From the NCBI GenBank assembly GCA_009746045.1, contig RPFO01000503.1:1-64000 (forward strand): a DNA stretch of 64,000 bases. Direction: 5' to 3'. The first letter of the stretch is position 1. Every line of letters starts with the position of its first letter. The notes beneath the pieces were generated by a model, which did not search any database, was not told the DNA's origin, and worked only from the letters and a program-made list of their open reading frames with translations. Positions 46,801-56,689 of the stretch are shown piece after piece. Source of the DNA: Mesostigma viride. Lineage: Eukaryota; Streptophyta; Mesostigmatophyceae; Mesostigmatales; Mesostigmataceae. The translations under genes were made by a program, and so were the position numbers.

Positions 46801-49800
46801 GGGCGATGGACGTCCAGCGCTCCCTCCTGTTCCCGCTCCAGTGCCTCCTCACGAGCGCCGCAGGGGCGAGCCCTGGCCGCCGTGGCGGATCGCACGTCCA
46901 GCGCTCGGACCTCGACATCACGGACTGGCCGCCCGAGCTGGTGTCCTTTGGCGCGGGCAAGGAAGAACGCGGCGGCGCCAGCGGCGCCTTCTCGTACCGG
47001 GGCCTGCGCGTGCGTATGGGGATTCATATCGGGATCGCCGAGGACTGCACGAGCCAGGTGAACGGGCGCCAGCATTACCACGGCGAGGTCATGGAAGTCA
47101 CGAAATCGATCAGCGACTGCGCGTCGGTGGGCGGCCAGGTGCTCATGTCGATGCTGGCATGGCAGTCGCTGGGCCTCCAGCCGCTCTCTGTCTTGTGTCA
47201 GCACCTGGGACTTCACGAGGTATGGTTCAGTGCTCTGCAGGCTCAGAGCTGCACCGCGAGACATTTTGTGTCTACGACTCGCGTGCTCGAGTGCCGGTTC
47301 TGTTGGCCTGGATAGTTTTATAGTATTTCTTTTACTGTGTATTTTTATGGAAAATGATAAGGCAATAGAGGAGAAGGAAAATGGAGCGAGGAGAGAAGGA
47401 AAATGGAGGGCTGGGGCATGAGGTCGGAAGTGCCGGTCCGGACTAGAGTATTTGCTGTGTATCAGTTGAGTAGGATCGGATTGGATTGTAACCTGTACAC
47501 AACAGGAGTCCTTATCCAGTACCATAGCTCAGTCTAGGATTAATGACTGGTATCATGGTAGATATAAGATATAATGAAGTGAGACCATATGAACCCGCAC
47601 TTCTAATGGGCTGCTTTTGATACAAAGGCGCTTTGGCAACCGCTACCGTGTGGTTGCTGGCGGCTTACTTTATAAACACCAGGCAGACCAGTAACGTATC
47701 AGCATTGCCTTGGGTCTGGCGGTATGCGTGAATGTTCAGCACGTTGCAAAGCAATAGGAACGTTTTGCAGCCGTCTAGGCCCGATTTCCCTTTCTGTGGC
47801 TGTGCAATAGCAGGGCAGCAGCAGATGCACGCTGGGTGCAGATGTGTTGCATATCACCGCAGAATAGTTATCAATACAGATGCAACGGTAAACGCTCTCT
47901 GTTAAACCTAGGTACCCTTGCGGGATGTTCATGTCAAGCCAGCAAGACCATGGGGGGGAGCGGGGGACAGCACAAGGGGGACGTTAAGGGGACGTGGCGC
48001 GCCGAATATTTTTCGCGCCAAAAAATTCGCGGTACCAGCCGTACCGTGAAAAGTGGGTGCACGGTGCGCGCATCCCTTGCGGAAGTGGCCATGGCGACTG
48101 CGTTTAGGCGAAACTAGCCATGTAGGGCTAGAGACATGCAAAAAAATTGCTCGAATGTTGAAGACGATGATTTAATGATGTTGGATTGTGGCGGCAAGTA
48201 GCTGGTTTACAATATCGCTGCTTTCTTTCACTGCCATCGGCATCGGGGGTAAACTGCATTTTTTGGTCGCGCGGAATAAAATAGAATTCGTGATAGCGGC
48301 AGTAAATTCGCAGTTTTGGGGGGCTTTTTGACCGTGAAGGATGCATTAATATCGGTAGCATTGAATTCCAAACCGAACTGGTGCTTTTTGCTACATTTTC
48401 GGCCATTCTCGGTAAGTAATTCTTCAGGCCTGCGCAGTGCATGTCGGAACCTTCCATGGAAGAACGGCCGTTGTTGCGCGCCTGAGCGAGGGATCTGCGA
48501 GGGCAATGTATAGATTTGTCGCGAATGTTATGTGCTATCAGTTCTTTCTTCTATGAGCTCATCGTTCGAAGGTTTTTGCGTTCTTTTTGGGCAGTTTCCG
48601 CCAGCTAGCTCGCCGTTGCTTGCCGAATACCTGGCAGCTTTAGATTGTTTTCGTTGATGTCGTGGTCAGGGCCGCTTCAGTCGAAGCCTATAGCTTCTCG
48701 GGAAGGTTTAAGGCATTTCATAAAACGTGTTCTGGCAAGGATGGTGTGCGTATGGACGCTTCTTGTTGTGTGAGAGTGACGCACCCTCTCTTCGCAGCGG
48801 CATCACAGCGCTCATGCGCTGGAGGGCCGCCAATGGTTTCTTTCCATTTTATCGTGCAGGGGAGGAAGTGTTTTATTGACGATCATGTTGGAGATATTGC
48901 ATTTGTGTGACTGCATGTAGATAGCTGCCACCATTGGTTTATTTGAGCTTTCCCTTGATATGATGATGTGAAAAGACTGCGATGTGCTGAGCCAACCATG
49001 GTTGACATGGTTGACTGCATGCAAGCTTTGTATGCCATGATCTCCTCGGTTCCTTGCCCTCCATAGTTCCAGTTTGTTGCCCATCTCAGGTAGGGCAGTG
49101 AAGGAGTTGTTGCTGTGTTGATTAGCTTGGTTGGCATAAACCTTACACTCTAACCTGGGAGAAACATAGATAATGCTGGTTAGGCATTTTAGTGCCATCA
49201 TCATTATTGCTATTCACATGCTTATATGTCTGGCCATGCTCGAGGGAGGGTGAAGGTGTATGAGGTGTGTGGCCACCCCTTTGTGCTTCATAACATATTC
49301 AGCATGTATTTGATGCATGTTGGATGGCATGTAAAGTGTAATTGTGTTTACTTGGTTACTGAGTGGTCCTTAGCGCCTGTCAGGTGGTCGTCTAGGGAAC
49401 CCATCAGTGCGTGTCACAGTGACCCCAAACCTTGAGCATGTGTCGTCATCAGTGTGCAAGAGTTATTTATATGTGCTTTTGGTCATAGATTTGCTGAGTT
49501 CTAATCATGAAGTTTACAAGGTAACCTTGGGTTGACTATTGTGTATGCTCTCTTGGCATGTATGCCTAACGATCGTGTTGCAATGCTTGGGCTGGCAAGG
49601 TTGGCCATGCCGAGGGCAGGTGAGGGCAGATGAGGTGCCTAGCTGTTTGCTTATGTTTTGTGATCGAGTAGGGCATGCTTTCAGGCTTTTTGGATGGAAA
49701 ACATCATGCCTAACTGGCCTTGTACAAAGAAAAACCTCCTTTAGCTTATGTTCAGGTTTTAGCACGTTTAACTTTATAACTTGAGCTAGACTTGTCGGAA

Positions 49801-52800
49801 TGACCTGGGACTTGGAAGACAATTGTCCCCCTGTTAGACGGATTTTCGCTGCAGAAAAAAGTATTTTTTTGACGTGTTTATAAAAAGTTATTCCCAATGT
49901 CCGGTAAAAAAAGGGTCGTTTTGCGGGGAAATTAATAACTGTTCGAGGTTTTGCCCTTTCCATGATGTAAATAGCTCAGCAAGCTACAGACTCAGGGAAC
50001 TAAAAACGCTGCAGACAGTTTTGCAAATGAATGTGTGCATTGGCTGGGGCGTACCCAGCCCTAATTAGCGTCTTTTGCTATTTATAGCGCATTATTGGCG
50101 TATATATGGGGGTAGTACCCCCAACAAGTGTATGGACAACTCACTAGAGATGTTATTTAGTGCCCACAATCATAACTTAGCATTGTGCAAATGAATTTCA
50201 AGTGATATTAGCATAGGTCAATTTTTAAGGTTTTTGGGGTGCCACCTCCCCTTAAGTTAGCTATAGGCCACTTGTGCAATGCAGTGTTTTGGTGCATGAC
50301 AATACCAGGGTCCAGTTTACAGGGCGACCACTTTACATGGCAAAGTCTAGGACGGACACTCCCACTGTCAGCTCAGAGTTCATGTTCCACATACTATGGG
50401 CATGACTAGACCGTACTTGGGAATGTTAACTAGCTGAGTGTGAATATCAATAGGCAGCGTTGGCACAAGGTTCTTGGGTCAAAGTATTCCGTTTTTGCCG
50501 GTTCTACGACTATGTCAGTTTAAATTCTCATGTAGAGGCGGACTATTACATGCTGTTTGATATCACCTAGGCATACGCACAGCAGCCCATGATATCCCCC
50601 CCCCTTGTGTCTGTATATATCCCCCCCCCTTGTGTCTGTATATATCCCCCCCCCTTGTGTCTGTATATATCCCCCCCCTTGTGTCTGTGTATATCCCCCC
50701 CCTTGTGTCTGTGTATATCCCCCCCCTTGTGTCTGTATATATCCCCCCCCTTGTGTCTGTGTATATCCCCCCCCCTTGTGTCTGTATATATCCCCCCCCA
50801 CTGTGTCTGTATATATCCCCCCCCACTGTGTCTGTATATATCCCCCCCCTTGTGTCTGTATATATCCCCCCCCTTGTGTCTGTATATATCCCCCCCTTGC
50901 ATCTGTATATATCCCCCCCTTGTGTCTGTATATATCCCCCCCTTGTGTCTGTATATATCCCCCCCCTTGCATCTGTATATCCCCCCCCTTGTGTCTGTAT
51001 ATATCCCCCCCTTGCATCTGTATATATCCCCCCCTTGTGTCTGTATATATCCCCCCCTTGTGTCTGTATATATCCCCCCCCCTTGTGTCTGTATATATCC
51101 CCCCCCTTGTGTCTGTATATATCCCCCCCTTGTGTCTGTATATATCCCCCCCCTTGTGTCTGTATATATCCCCCCCCTTGTGTCTGTATATATCCCCCCC
51201 CCTTGATACGCAGACTCGGGTTGCGTGCGGCATGTTCCCACCCAGCTGCACCAACACCCACCGATCGTGTTTGTTTTGTTTTGACATCTTCTTCATCCCT
51301 TTGTCTATTTCATAACACGGGCCTCTCCATGCCATGAATTCGCGCTGGGGTCTCTTCCTCGGCTGGTCGGGGGCTGGCTTTGCCTGGGTTTCAATGGTGT
51401 GGCTGGGCGGTTCTGTCTTTGTGGATGGGCATGGGTTTGTCTCCCACAGGTGGGCGACAAGTTCCCCCCCCTCCACCTGATGCAGGTGCTGCCGGATGAG
51501 CTGGGCAACCGTCTACCCCTAAAGCCTCCCAAGTCGAAGCAGCTCTCGCCCTCCTTCTTCGACGCGCCATGCAGCGAGTTCTACATCAAGGGCGTCCCTC
51601 CGACAGACCCCGTCGTGATCGCTTTCATCTGCGTGGGGCACTCAAAGTGCCTCCGCCGGGTCAGCGGGTACCAGCAGGCCATCGACATGCTGGTCGCGTT
51701 CATTCAGCGGCTCATGCCGTACTACAACGCGTACGAGTGCGAGGAGAAGGAGGGGAACTTCTTGCTGGCGTTCTCGTCGCCCATCATGGCTGCGCGCATG
51801 GTGGACACGCTGCAGAGGAAGGCGATGGATCTGCCGTGGCCAGAAAAGCTGCTGGAGCATGAGCAGGCGGCCGAGGTGATCAAGCCGTCGAATGACGCGA
51901 ACGAGGACGACGAGGACAACCACGTGGGTGACACGATCGTGTTCCGGTGGGTATTTTGGCCACGGGGTGGCCTGGTCATGGGGTGGTCTGCTAATGGTTT
52001 TATGATGAGATTGTTAGTTGATTGATATATCTTCTGGTATTGAACATATGTTGGGGAGGACGAGGAGGTGGGCAACGGATTGGTCTTCCAGTGCGTGCCT
52101 AATATATTTGGTTTCAACCCCCCAAACGCCGAAGGCTAGATCAGTGTATAGTTGAGGAGGTTGAGGACGACCACGTGGACAACCCCATGATATTCCGGTG
52201 GATGGTCACGCGATTAGTTTTCGGATGTACATCCAAGCCATTAAACACATACTACCTATATCTAGTATCCTAGTAATACTCATGCGTCCTATTCATAGTC
52301 ATGTGTCCTAATAATATTCATGTGTCGTCGAGGGGGACGACGATACTCGTGTCAGCAACACCCTCATGTGGTCCGGTGCGGTGTCATGTGTTTTGAATCG
52401 TGCTCACGCGGTGGTTACTGCGATGTGGCGGTGACAGTAGAGAGACTACGCTACATCTGATCACGTGACCGCGTCACATGGGCACCGATAAGGGAGCCCC
52501 TAAAGTTCCAAACGACCCATATAGTTCCAAACGAGGAGGATAGTTGCCCGAGCTTCTCTCACTTGCTGGGGGTGCAGGCCACAGAGCACTCCCTCATGGT
52601 AGAAATGGTGGCACGAGGGATGGGAGTAGCGAGAAAAAACAAGTAGAACAGCTCCCTTGCTCCCTGTGCCAACCGCCAAGCTGAGCCCGTAGTATAATTG
52701 TGCTAGTGATGCCCCTGAAAGTTCACTTTCTGCATTCTTGCCCTCAAAGATCACCTTTTTTTTCCATCTCCCGGGATGATCTGGAATTCCGCGTAACCAT

Positions 52801-54978
52801 CCTCACTGTTGTGAATCTATCCCTTGCCATCCACTACGTACACTAGAAATATGGACACTTCGCATTTCAACCGGAAGGCTCCCTCGCAAAGCCTTGCTTG
52901 GCTGCCACCCTCAACGGGCCGTGAGAACTAGGGAGCAGACCTATATTTGTGCCACCTCAGTATCCATTCTTGATTAGTTTACATGCCTCTTTGATAGATA
53001 AAGCTGCAGCACTATTTGCATGCTGCCGCTCACCGTACATTCTGGTGCTCAAACTTGGCCCCACTCATCTGCCCACCTGCCAGGGGCCTGCGCCTGCAAA
53101 TCGGCCTCTGCATGGGCGTCCCCGAGGATTGCCACCCGCACCGGGCGACCGGCCGCGCTACCTACTATGGCCCTTTAGTGAACCGGGCTGCTAGAATTGC
53201 CGCCACTGCTGCCGCGGGGCAGACGCTGTGCAACGGCGTGATGCACGACAGCATTAAGGAGCTGGCGCCCGATCTGACGTTCAGCGAGATGGGCAAGTTT
53301 GAGCTCAAGGTAAAGTTTAAATTGCACAAAATAGACAGTATGTTGTTATCTATGATGGTTAGGAGATGGGCAAGTTTGCGCTCAGTGTTAGCCCTCTATA
53401 TTAACGACACAACCTTATCGCTGAGCTAGAGAACTAGGTAAACCGTCTACATCAGCAAGGGAACCTTACATAAATTTATGAAGTGCTCGGGGAAGGTGGC
53501 GTGATATGCCCCAGGTTTCCAAGCGTTCAACTGGATGCGCATCATGTGAGCTCAGGGTGGGTTAATTCCAGACATTAGAAATAAACGATGGTAACTAGGA
53601 AGTCACCCCACGTCCCTGCGTCGTGCGTATCTGGAAGGTGGGCAAGTGGGAAGATCCGAAGATGGGTGCGTGTGAGCTCAAGGGATGTCTCAGAGCATGA
53701 GACCGCCACCCGATATGTGTCCCAGCGTTTCATAAGAAGACGGGCAGATTTGAGCTCAAGTTACGTTCCAGGCATGAGGCATTTTGTCACCCGATCCATG
53801 TAACCGGTAACGCGATGCTGATAAAGATGAGCTATTTGATGGGTGTCTAGTTTCCATGCCGGCTTTCAGATAATACCAAAACAGATAAGAAAAATGGCCG
53901 ACGTTGTGTGTGTAAGGATATTGCCAAAGTTTGAGAGCGACATGGGCTCGGAAACGACAGCGATGTGCGTTCAGATGGGATCGGAAAGACCAAACCCGCG
54001 ATGATGAAGGGCGGATGCAGTGCGCCCTGGAACACTTTGTTCTACACCAGTCCTGAAGATATTTCTTGTGCGCCAGGTCAATCACATACAGGCATGACTT
54101 GGTCCCCCCCCCCTCCCCTCGTTGCCCCATCGATTCCCCACTCAGCGGTTCTGTCAGTGAGACAGCCAGCAAGGAGGCCCTTGTTGAGCATGGACCATGC
54201 CATCACGACCCCCTCACAAGCCTGGCCCCCACCAACACGTATTCCTTTTTGACGCCCCCCACGCCTACATCTCGCCCCACCTCCACATGCCCCCGCCTCT
54301 TCTCCATGTGCGCCCCCCCCCCCCTCGTGTCCCATCCCGTGTTTGGTCCCATGTCCTGACGCCACCCTTCCCTTACTCACACGTTTTCCCCCTCCGCCCC
54401 CCCGCCCCCCTGCCCCCCCCGCCCCCACCCCCCCCCCCCCCCGCCCCCACCCACCCACCCACCCACCCACCCCCACCCCCCTATGATGTCCTTGTGCCAC
54501 CTGGCAGGGCGTGCGCGAGCCGATGCACCTCTACCAGATCTCCAACGCGTTCCTGAGCGCGCGCCTGTTCCCTCGCGTGCTCAAGCTGGCGCGGCCAATG
54601 CTCCTTACCTTCCAGCACAGCTCGGAGGAGGCCAACGAGTCGGTGAACGACGGGCTCGCGTTCCAGCGCATGCTGTCCATATGCGATAACCAGATGGACG
54701 TCCCCTACTCGTCCGACCAGGCCAGCCCCATGTTCCTGTCATTCGCGCAGCAGGAGTTCAAGTCCTTCGACAGTCTCAAAGTACGGCAGTTGCAGCCTGA
54801 GTTGAACTCGTTTGGGTCACTCGGCCCCCTCGGGGCCATGCACAGCCCAGGGATCAGCTTTAGGGACTTGGACTCCCAGGTGCGGAGCGAGTACGCGGAC
54901 GCGAGCCACGCGGAGCTGTTGGCCGCAATCGTGAGGCTTCGTGCGGAGCTGCTGGCGACGCACGCCCAGGCCAAGTGA
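37815..54978 (+). CDS. receptor-type class III nucleotide cyclase, paralogue B (12 exons, intact)
   Basis: Exons: 37815-38096, 38585-38665, 39783-40451, 41243-41469, 42469-42979, 43519-43794, 44738-45329, 46147-46220, 46701-47219, 51450-51946, 53084-53309, 54508-54978; 4425 nt, 1474 aa, all GT-AG and in phase. Residues 1-30: signal peptide. Module 1 (exons 1-3) and module 2 (exons 4-6) are periplasmic-binding-protein-like, each opening with a CxCxNR motif; module 1 has GIPVYLIGG and YYAQGYLGLSLA, as in sugar-binding proteins. Exon 7: EGF-like CSGRGAC...CECEPGRKGDFC, then a membrane span near 817-840. C1 begins at ITDIEGSTELWEW (D880 codon split over exons 7/8) and has EGDSF (D923). C2 (exons 10-11) has VNRAARIA (N1276, R1280) but no metal Asp. 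A tail of about 156 residues follows. It should sit in a membrane with ligand modules outside and make cAMP or cGMP inside; substrate is unresolved. Similar layouts are known in kinetoplastid receptor cyclases, which have one catalytic domain. Confidence 0.88.
38666..39782. repeat. intron 2 of paralogue B: 22-bp minisatellite and (TCCC)n
   Basis: 38918-39232 has about 14 units of CACCCACCTCATCTCTTCCTGC-type sequence. 39395-39432 repeats ACTAGT/ACTGGT. 39448-39705 is an imperfect (TCCC)n run, leading to the acceptor at 39783. All read pyrimidine-rich in the gene sense. Confidence 0.9.
40452..41242. repeat. intron 3 of paralogue B: G-rich block and oligo-C
   Basis: 40800-41085 is a degenerate G-rich tandem repeat around GGAAGAACGATTGGTAACC and GGGGGAGCAC. 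41212-41233 is an oligo-C run immediately before the acceptor. No gene is seen. Confidence 0.8.
41470..42468. other. intron 4 of paralogue B; no gene
   Basis: Contains a telomere-like GGTTTGGGGTTTAGGG at 41514-41537, a triple CACCTGCRTCRTCTTATTATG repeat near 41580-41640, and TCCCACTCC-type low complexity at 42340-42440 before the acceptor. Confidence 0.6.
43340..43518 (+). repeat. two upstream copies of the exon 6 acceptor (paralogue B)
   Basis: The true junction is CCCATCAG then GCCATCAACGGCATC at 43519. The same junction recurs at about 43445 (CCTGTCAG, GCCATCAACGACATG) and about 43350 (CTCCGTCAG, ACCAACAACGGGATT). Each is preceded by an ACAACCTCATC and C-rich phrase, so the unit is about 75-95 bp. 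Confidence 0.8.
43795..44070 (+). repeat. two downstream copies of the exon 6 donor (paralogue B)
   Basis: The exon end GAGCTGCTGCTGGGCTG...GAGCAG followed by GTGGGT is repeated at 43859-43896 (GAGCAG, GTGGAT) and 44017-44056 (GAGCAG, GTGGGG). Paralogue A has 17 copies of the homologous junction. Confidence 0.85.
44071..44737. other. rest of intron 6 of paralogue B; no gene
   Basis: No coding feature. An oligo-C run at 44710-44728 directly precedes the exon 7 acceptor. Confidence 0.5.
45330..46146. repeat. intron 7 of paralogue B: C/T tract and exon 8 acceptor duplicate
   Basis: 45358-45690 is a (CCCCCCTTT)-type tract. At 46034-46080 the sequence GCCACATGGGTGAACAATC, then AACAG and ACGTCAAGGGGTCGACC, duplicates the true acceptor region (46122-46165) at about 90 bp spacing. 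A weaker copy starts near 45890. Confidence 0.8.
46701..47219 (+). other. C1 catalytic core (exon 9 of paralogue B)
   Basis: Encodes the main part of cyclase domain C1: LPKYYGYESNNEGDSFSLVF with the second metal Asp, GLRVRMGIHIG (core strand), and HYHGEVMEVTKSI followed by GGQVLMS. Where active homodimeric cyclases have N and R in NxxxR, C1 has E and S. The usual base-selecting Lys (K in EVKTEGD) is Asn here and Asp in paralogue A. C1 therefore supplies metal ligands but not the transition-state residues. Confidence 0.8.
47988..50251 (+). mobile_element. TTAA-flanked DNA element family T2, copy 1, in intron 9 of paralogue B
   Basis: The ends are GGGGACGTGGCGC and, inverted, GGGGAGGTGGCAC. 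Each is bordered by TTAA (47984-47987 and 50252-50255). The interior is AT-rich compared with the gene and contains the inverted motif GGGGGTAGTACCCCC near 50110. The diverged second copy at 5379-9602 confirms that it is a mobile family. TTAA target duplication is the habit of piggyBac-type elements, but no transposase is visible. The short ORFs (such as 49514-49963 minus) are unrecognised. It accounts for over half of the unusually long intron 9. Confidence 0.7.
50590..51208. repeat. 24-bp minisatellite in intron 9 of paralogue B
   Basis: About 25 units of a CCCCCCCTTGTGTCTGTATA-type repeat (23-25 bp) with small variants (TTGCATCTG, CACTGTGTCTG). It ends about 240 bp before the exon 10 acceptor. 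Apparent repetitive proteins on both strands are artefacts of the repeat. Confidence 0.95.
51450..53309 (+). other. C2 catalytic-like domain (exons 10-11 of paralogue B)
   Basis: Exon 10 encodes PVVIAFICVGHSKCLRR where a metal-binding FTDIEGS segment would be, and YECEEKEGNFLLAF where EGDSF would be; both aspartates are missing. Exon 11 restores a canonical GLRLQIGLCMG, TGRATYYGPLVNRAARIAATAAAGQTL with the Asn and Arg of the transition-state pair. The domain is conserved between the two paralogues, including the substitutions. It is thus probably the complementary half of a C1-C2 pseudo-heterodimer. Confidence 0.8.
51947..53083 (+). repeat. intron 10 of paralogue B, with three decayed copies of the exon 10 end
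   Basis: The exon end (GACGAGGACAACCACGTGGG ... GTGTTCCG, donor GTGGGT) recurs in weathered form at 52055-52095, 52155-52205 and 52325-52380. Each has a GAGG/GACGAC run, then GTG.GCAAC and a TTCCGGTG-like donor. The rest (52400-53083) shows no gene. Confidence 0.7.
53310..54507 (+). repeat. intron 11 of paralogue B, with three decayed copies of the exon 11 end and a C-rich tract
   Basis: The exon end GATGGGCAAGTTTGAGCTCA plus AG and GT recurs at 53363-53390 (GATGGGCAAGTTTGCGCTCAG), 53655-53690 (GATGGGTGCGTGTGAGCTCAAG) and 53737-53765 (GACGGGCAGATTTGAGCTCAAG). 54300-54480 is C-rich and runs into the last acceptor. Confidence 0.8.
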
Positions 54979-54984
54979 GGGCTA

Positions 54985-54989
54985 TGTAA
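54985..54989 (+). promoter_or_regulatory. TGTAA close to the paralogue B stop codon
   Basis: TGTAA starts six bases after the TGA stop. If this is the green-algal poly(A) signal, the 3' UTR is very short; further TGTAA copies (for example near 55852) could serve instead. Confidence 0.3.
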
Positions 54990-55889
54990 GACGGTCCGTG
55001 CTATCCCCCTGCATTCATTGGGCAAGGATGTGGGAGGCCTGAGCGTCCACCGGGGGGTACATCAAGGCCATGTGAGGGCTGTGTGGGGATCGTCCCGTCG
55101 GCAAGCATGTCGTCACTGCGTGCCATGGCCATGCGAGCCCTGAGGGGCAAGCGAGGGGATGATGTGGTGTTGTGGGAGTGATGTATCCGTGCAGGAGACG
55201 TCTTGCTGGACCAAGGCCTTGTGTGGGCCAGGAAAGGCAGTGTGTCGTCAAAGGACCTGTGAGGGATATTTATCGTCAATAGGACCTGTGAGGGATATTT
55301 ATCGTCAATAGGACCTGTGAGGGATATTTATCGTCAATAGGACCTGTGAGGGATATTTATCGTCAATAGGACCTGTGAGGGATATTTATCGTCAATAGGC
55401 CCACGTTTTGTACTCAATTGAGTACAAGAAAATCAATCATCTGGAACTCTAATAACATCAACAACAGCCGTTCTTCCAAGAACCCATAAAAGTTCCTGGT
55501 GCTCTTAGATTTGTACGCTAGGGGGCCACCTTGACCCAACCCATATGATCGACCTTACTACACATGTATTGATATTATTTAGGCAGCGTTTTCTAAAATT
55601 TTCACGTTTTTGGCATGCGGTCTAGATCCTTCCCAGGCCTGGTGGGCCGGCAGCGATGTTGCTGCGTGCCGTAGTTTTGTTTGTAGTTGTACCTTGTGTG
55701 CGTGCTTGATCCTTGCATGCCCGTGTCATATTATTCTTATTTTCTTCAAGAGTTCTCCTTTTTGGTGTTTTCCTTATGTTGCATGCCACTATCACCTCTG
55801 TAATTTATCATTCTCAACGAATATATATTCATCAATTATGATTACTTACATGTAAATCATCACAATGTGGCGGGTAAACAAGCGAACAA
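54990..55889. repeat. 3' flank of paralogue B with 29-bp tandem repeats
   Basis: 55250-55398 has five units around GGACCTGTGAGGGATATTTA (29 bp). Further on, 55411-55426 contains the palindrome ACTCAATTGAGT. No gene is supportable. Confidence 0.75.
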
Positions 55890-56689
55890 GATTAATTAAT
55901 CAATTAATAGACACGTGACTGCGTCACGTGAGCATAAGTCCTCAGTGGGAGGGGAACATTAATTAATTAATTAATTAATTAATTAATTAATTAATTAATT
56001 AATCAGAGGAACCCCGTGAGCGCCGTCAGGGCTGGGAGCTGGTCAGGTCCAACGGCGGCGTAGAAGCGGAGTTGCTTGCATGGCGGCGGTGCTCAGCTCG
56101 AGCTCGGTGAACGGCGGGAGCTCGTTGGGGTCGGCCAGGGGTTCCGTCAGGGCTGGGTACGTGTAGTCCTGCTCAGCGGCGGGCGGCGTGGGCGGCGCAG
56201 GGACGTCCGCAGGCGCCACTGCCAGGCGTGCGGCCGCCAGAGGGCCAAGCGGCGGAGGCGGCGGGGGGGCGCCGAGGCAGCCGGGACTGGGAGGAATACC
56301 ACTGGTCGAGCTGCTGCTGCGGTGAGCCAGAGAGCGTCCGCGGCGCCGGCTGCGCGCCGCCGGCGGGCCGTTGGGCGTGATAACGCAGGCGGGTCCAGGA
56401 ACATGGGATGGAATGGATTATGTAAGCTATCTAGGTCCTAGAGTAGTTACAGGGTTGTGGGCACCACGGCCCGAATCGTTATGAATGCCATACGCGGTCA
56501 CACGTGGAGCCCCCTGCACAGACTTGGGGGTGGTCTCCTTCATCACTACTTGAAACTGTCGGCGAATACCGGTATTAATTAATTAATTAATTAATTAATT
56601 AATTAATTAATTAATTAATTAATTAATTAATTAATTAATTAATTAATAGACACGTGACTGCGTCACGTGAGCATAAGTCCTCAGTGGGA

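Noticed and set aside
49514-49963. 149-codon minus ORF within the T2 element as a transposase
   Set aside because: No DDE/DDD pattern or zinc-binding motif is visible, and no counterpart is visible in the other T2 copy.
50520-51476. Open frames with IYTDTRGG or CVCIYPPP repeats on both strands
   Set aside because: They come from the 24-bp minisatellite in intron 9 of paralogue B.
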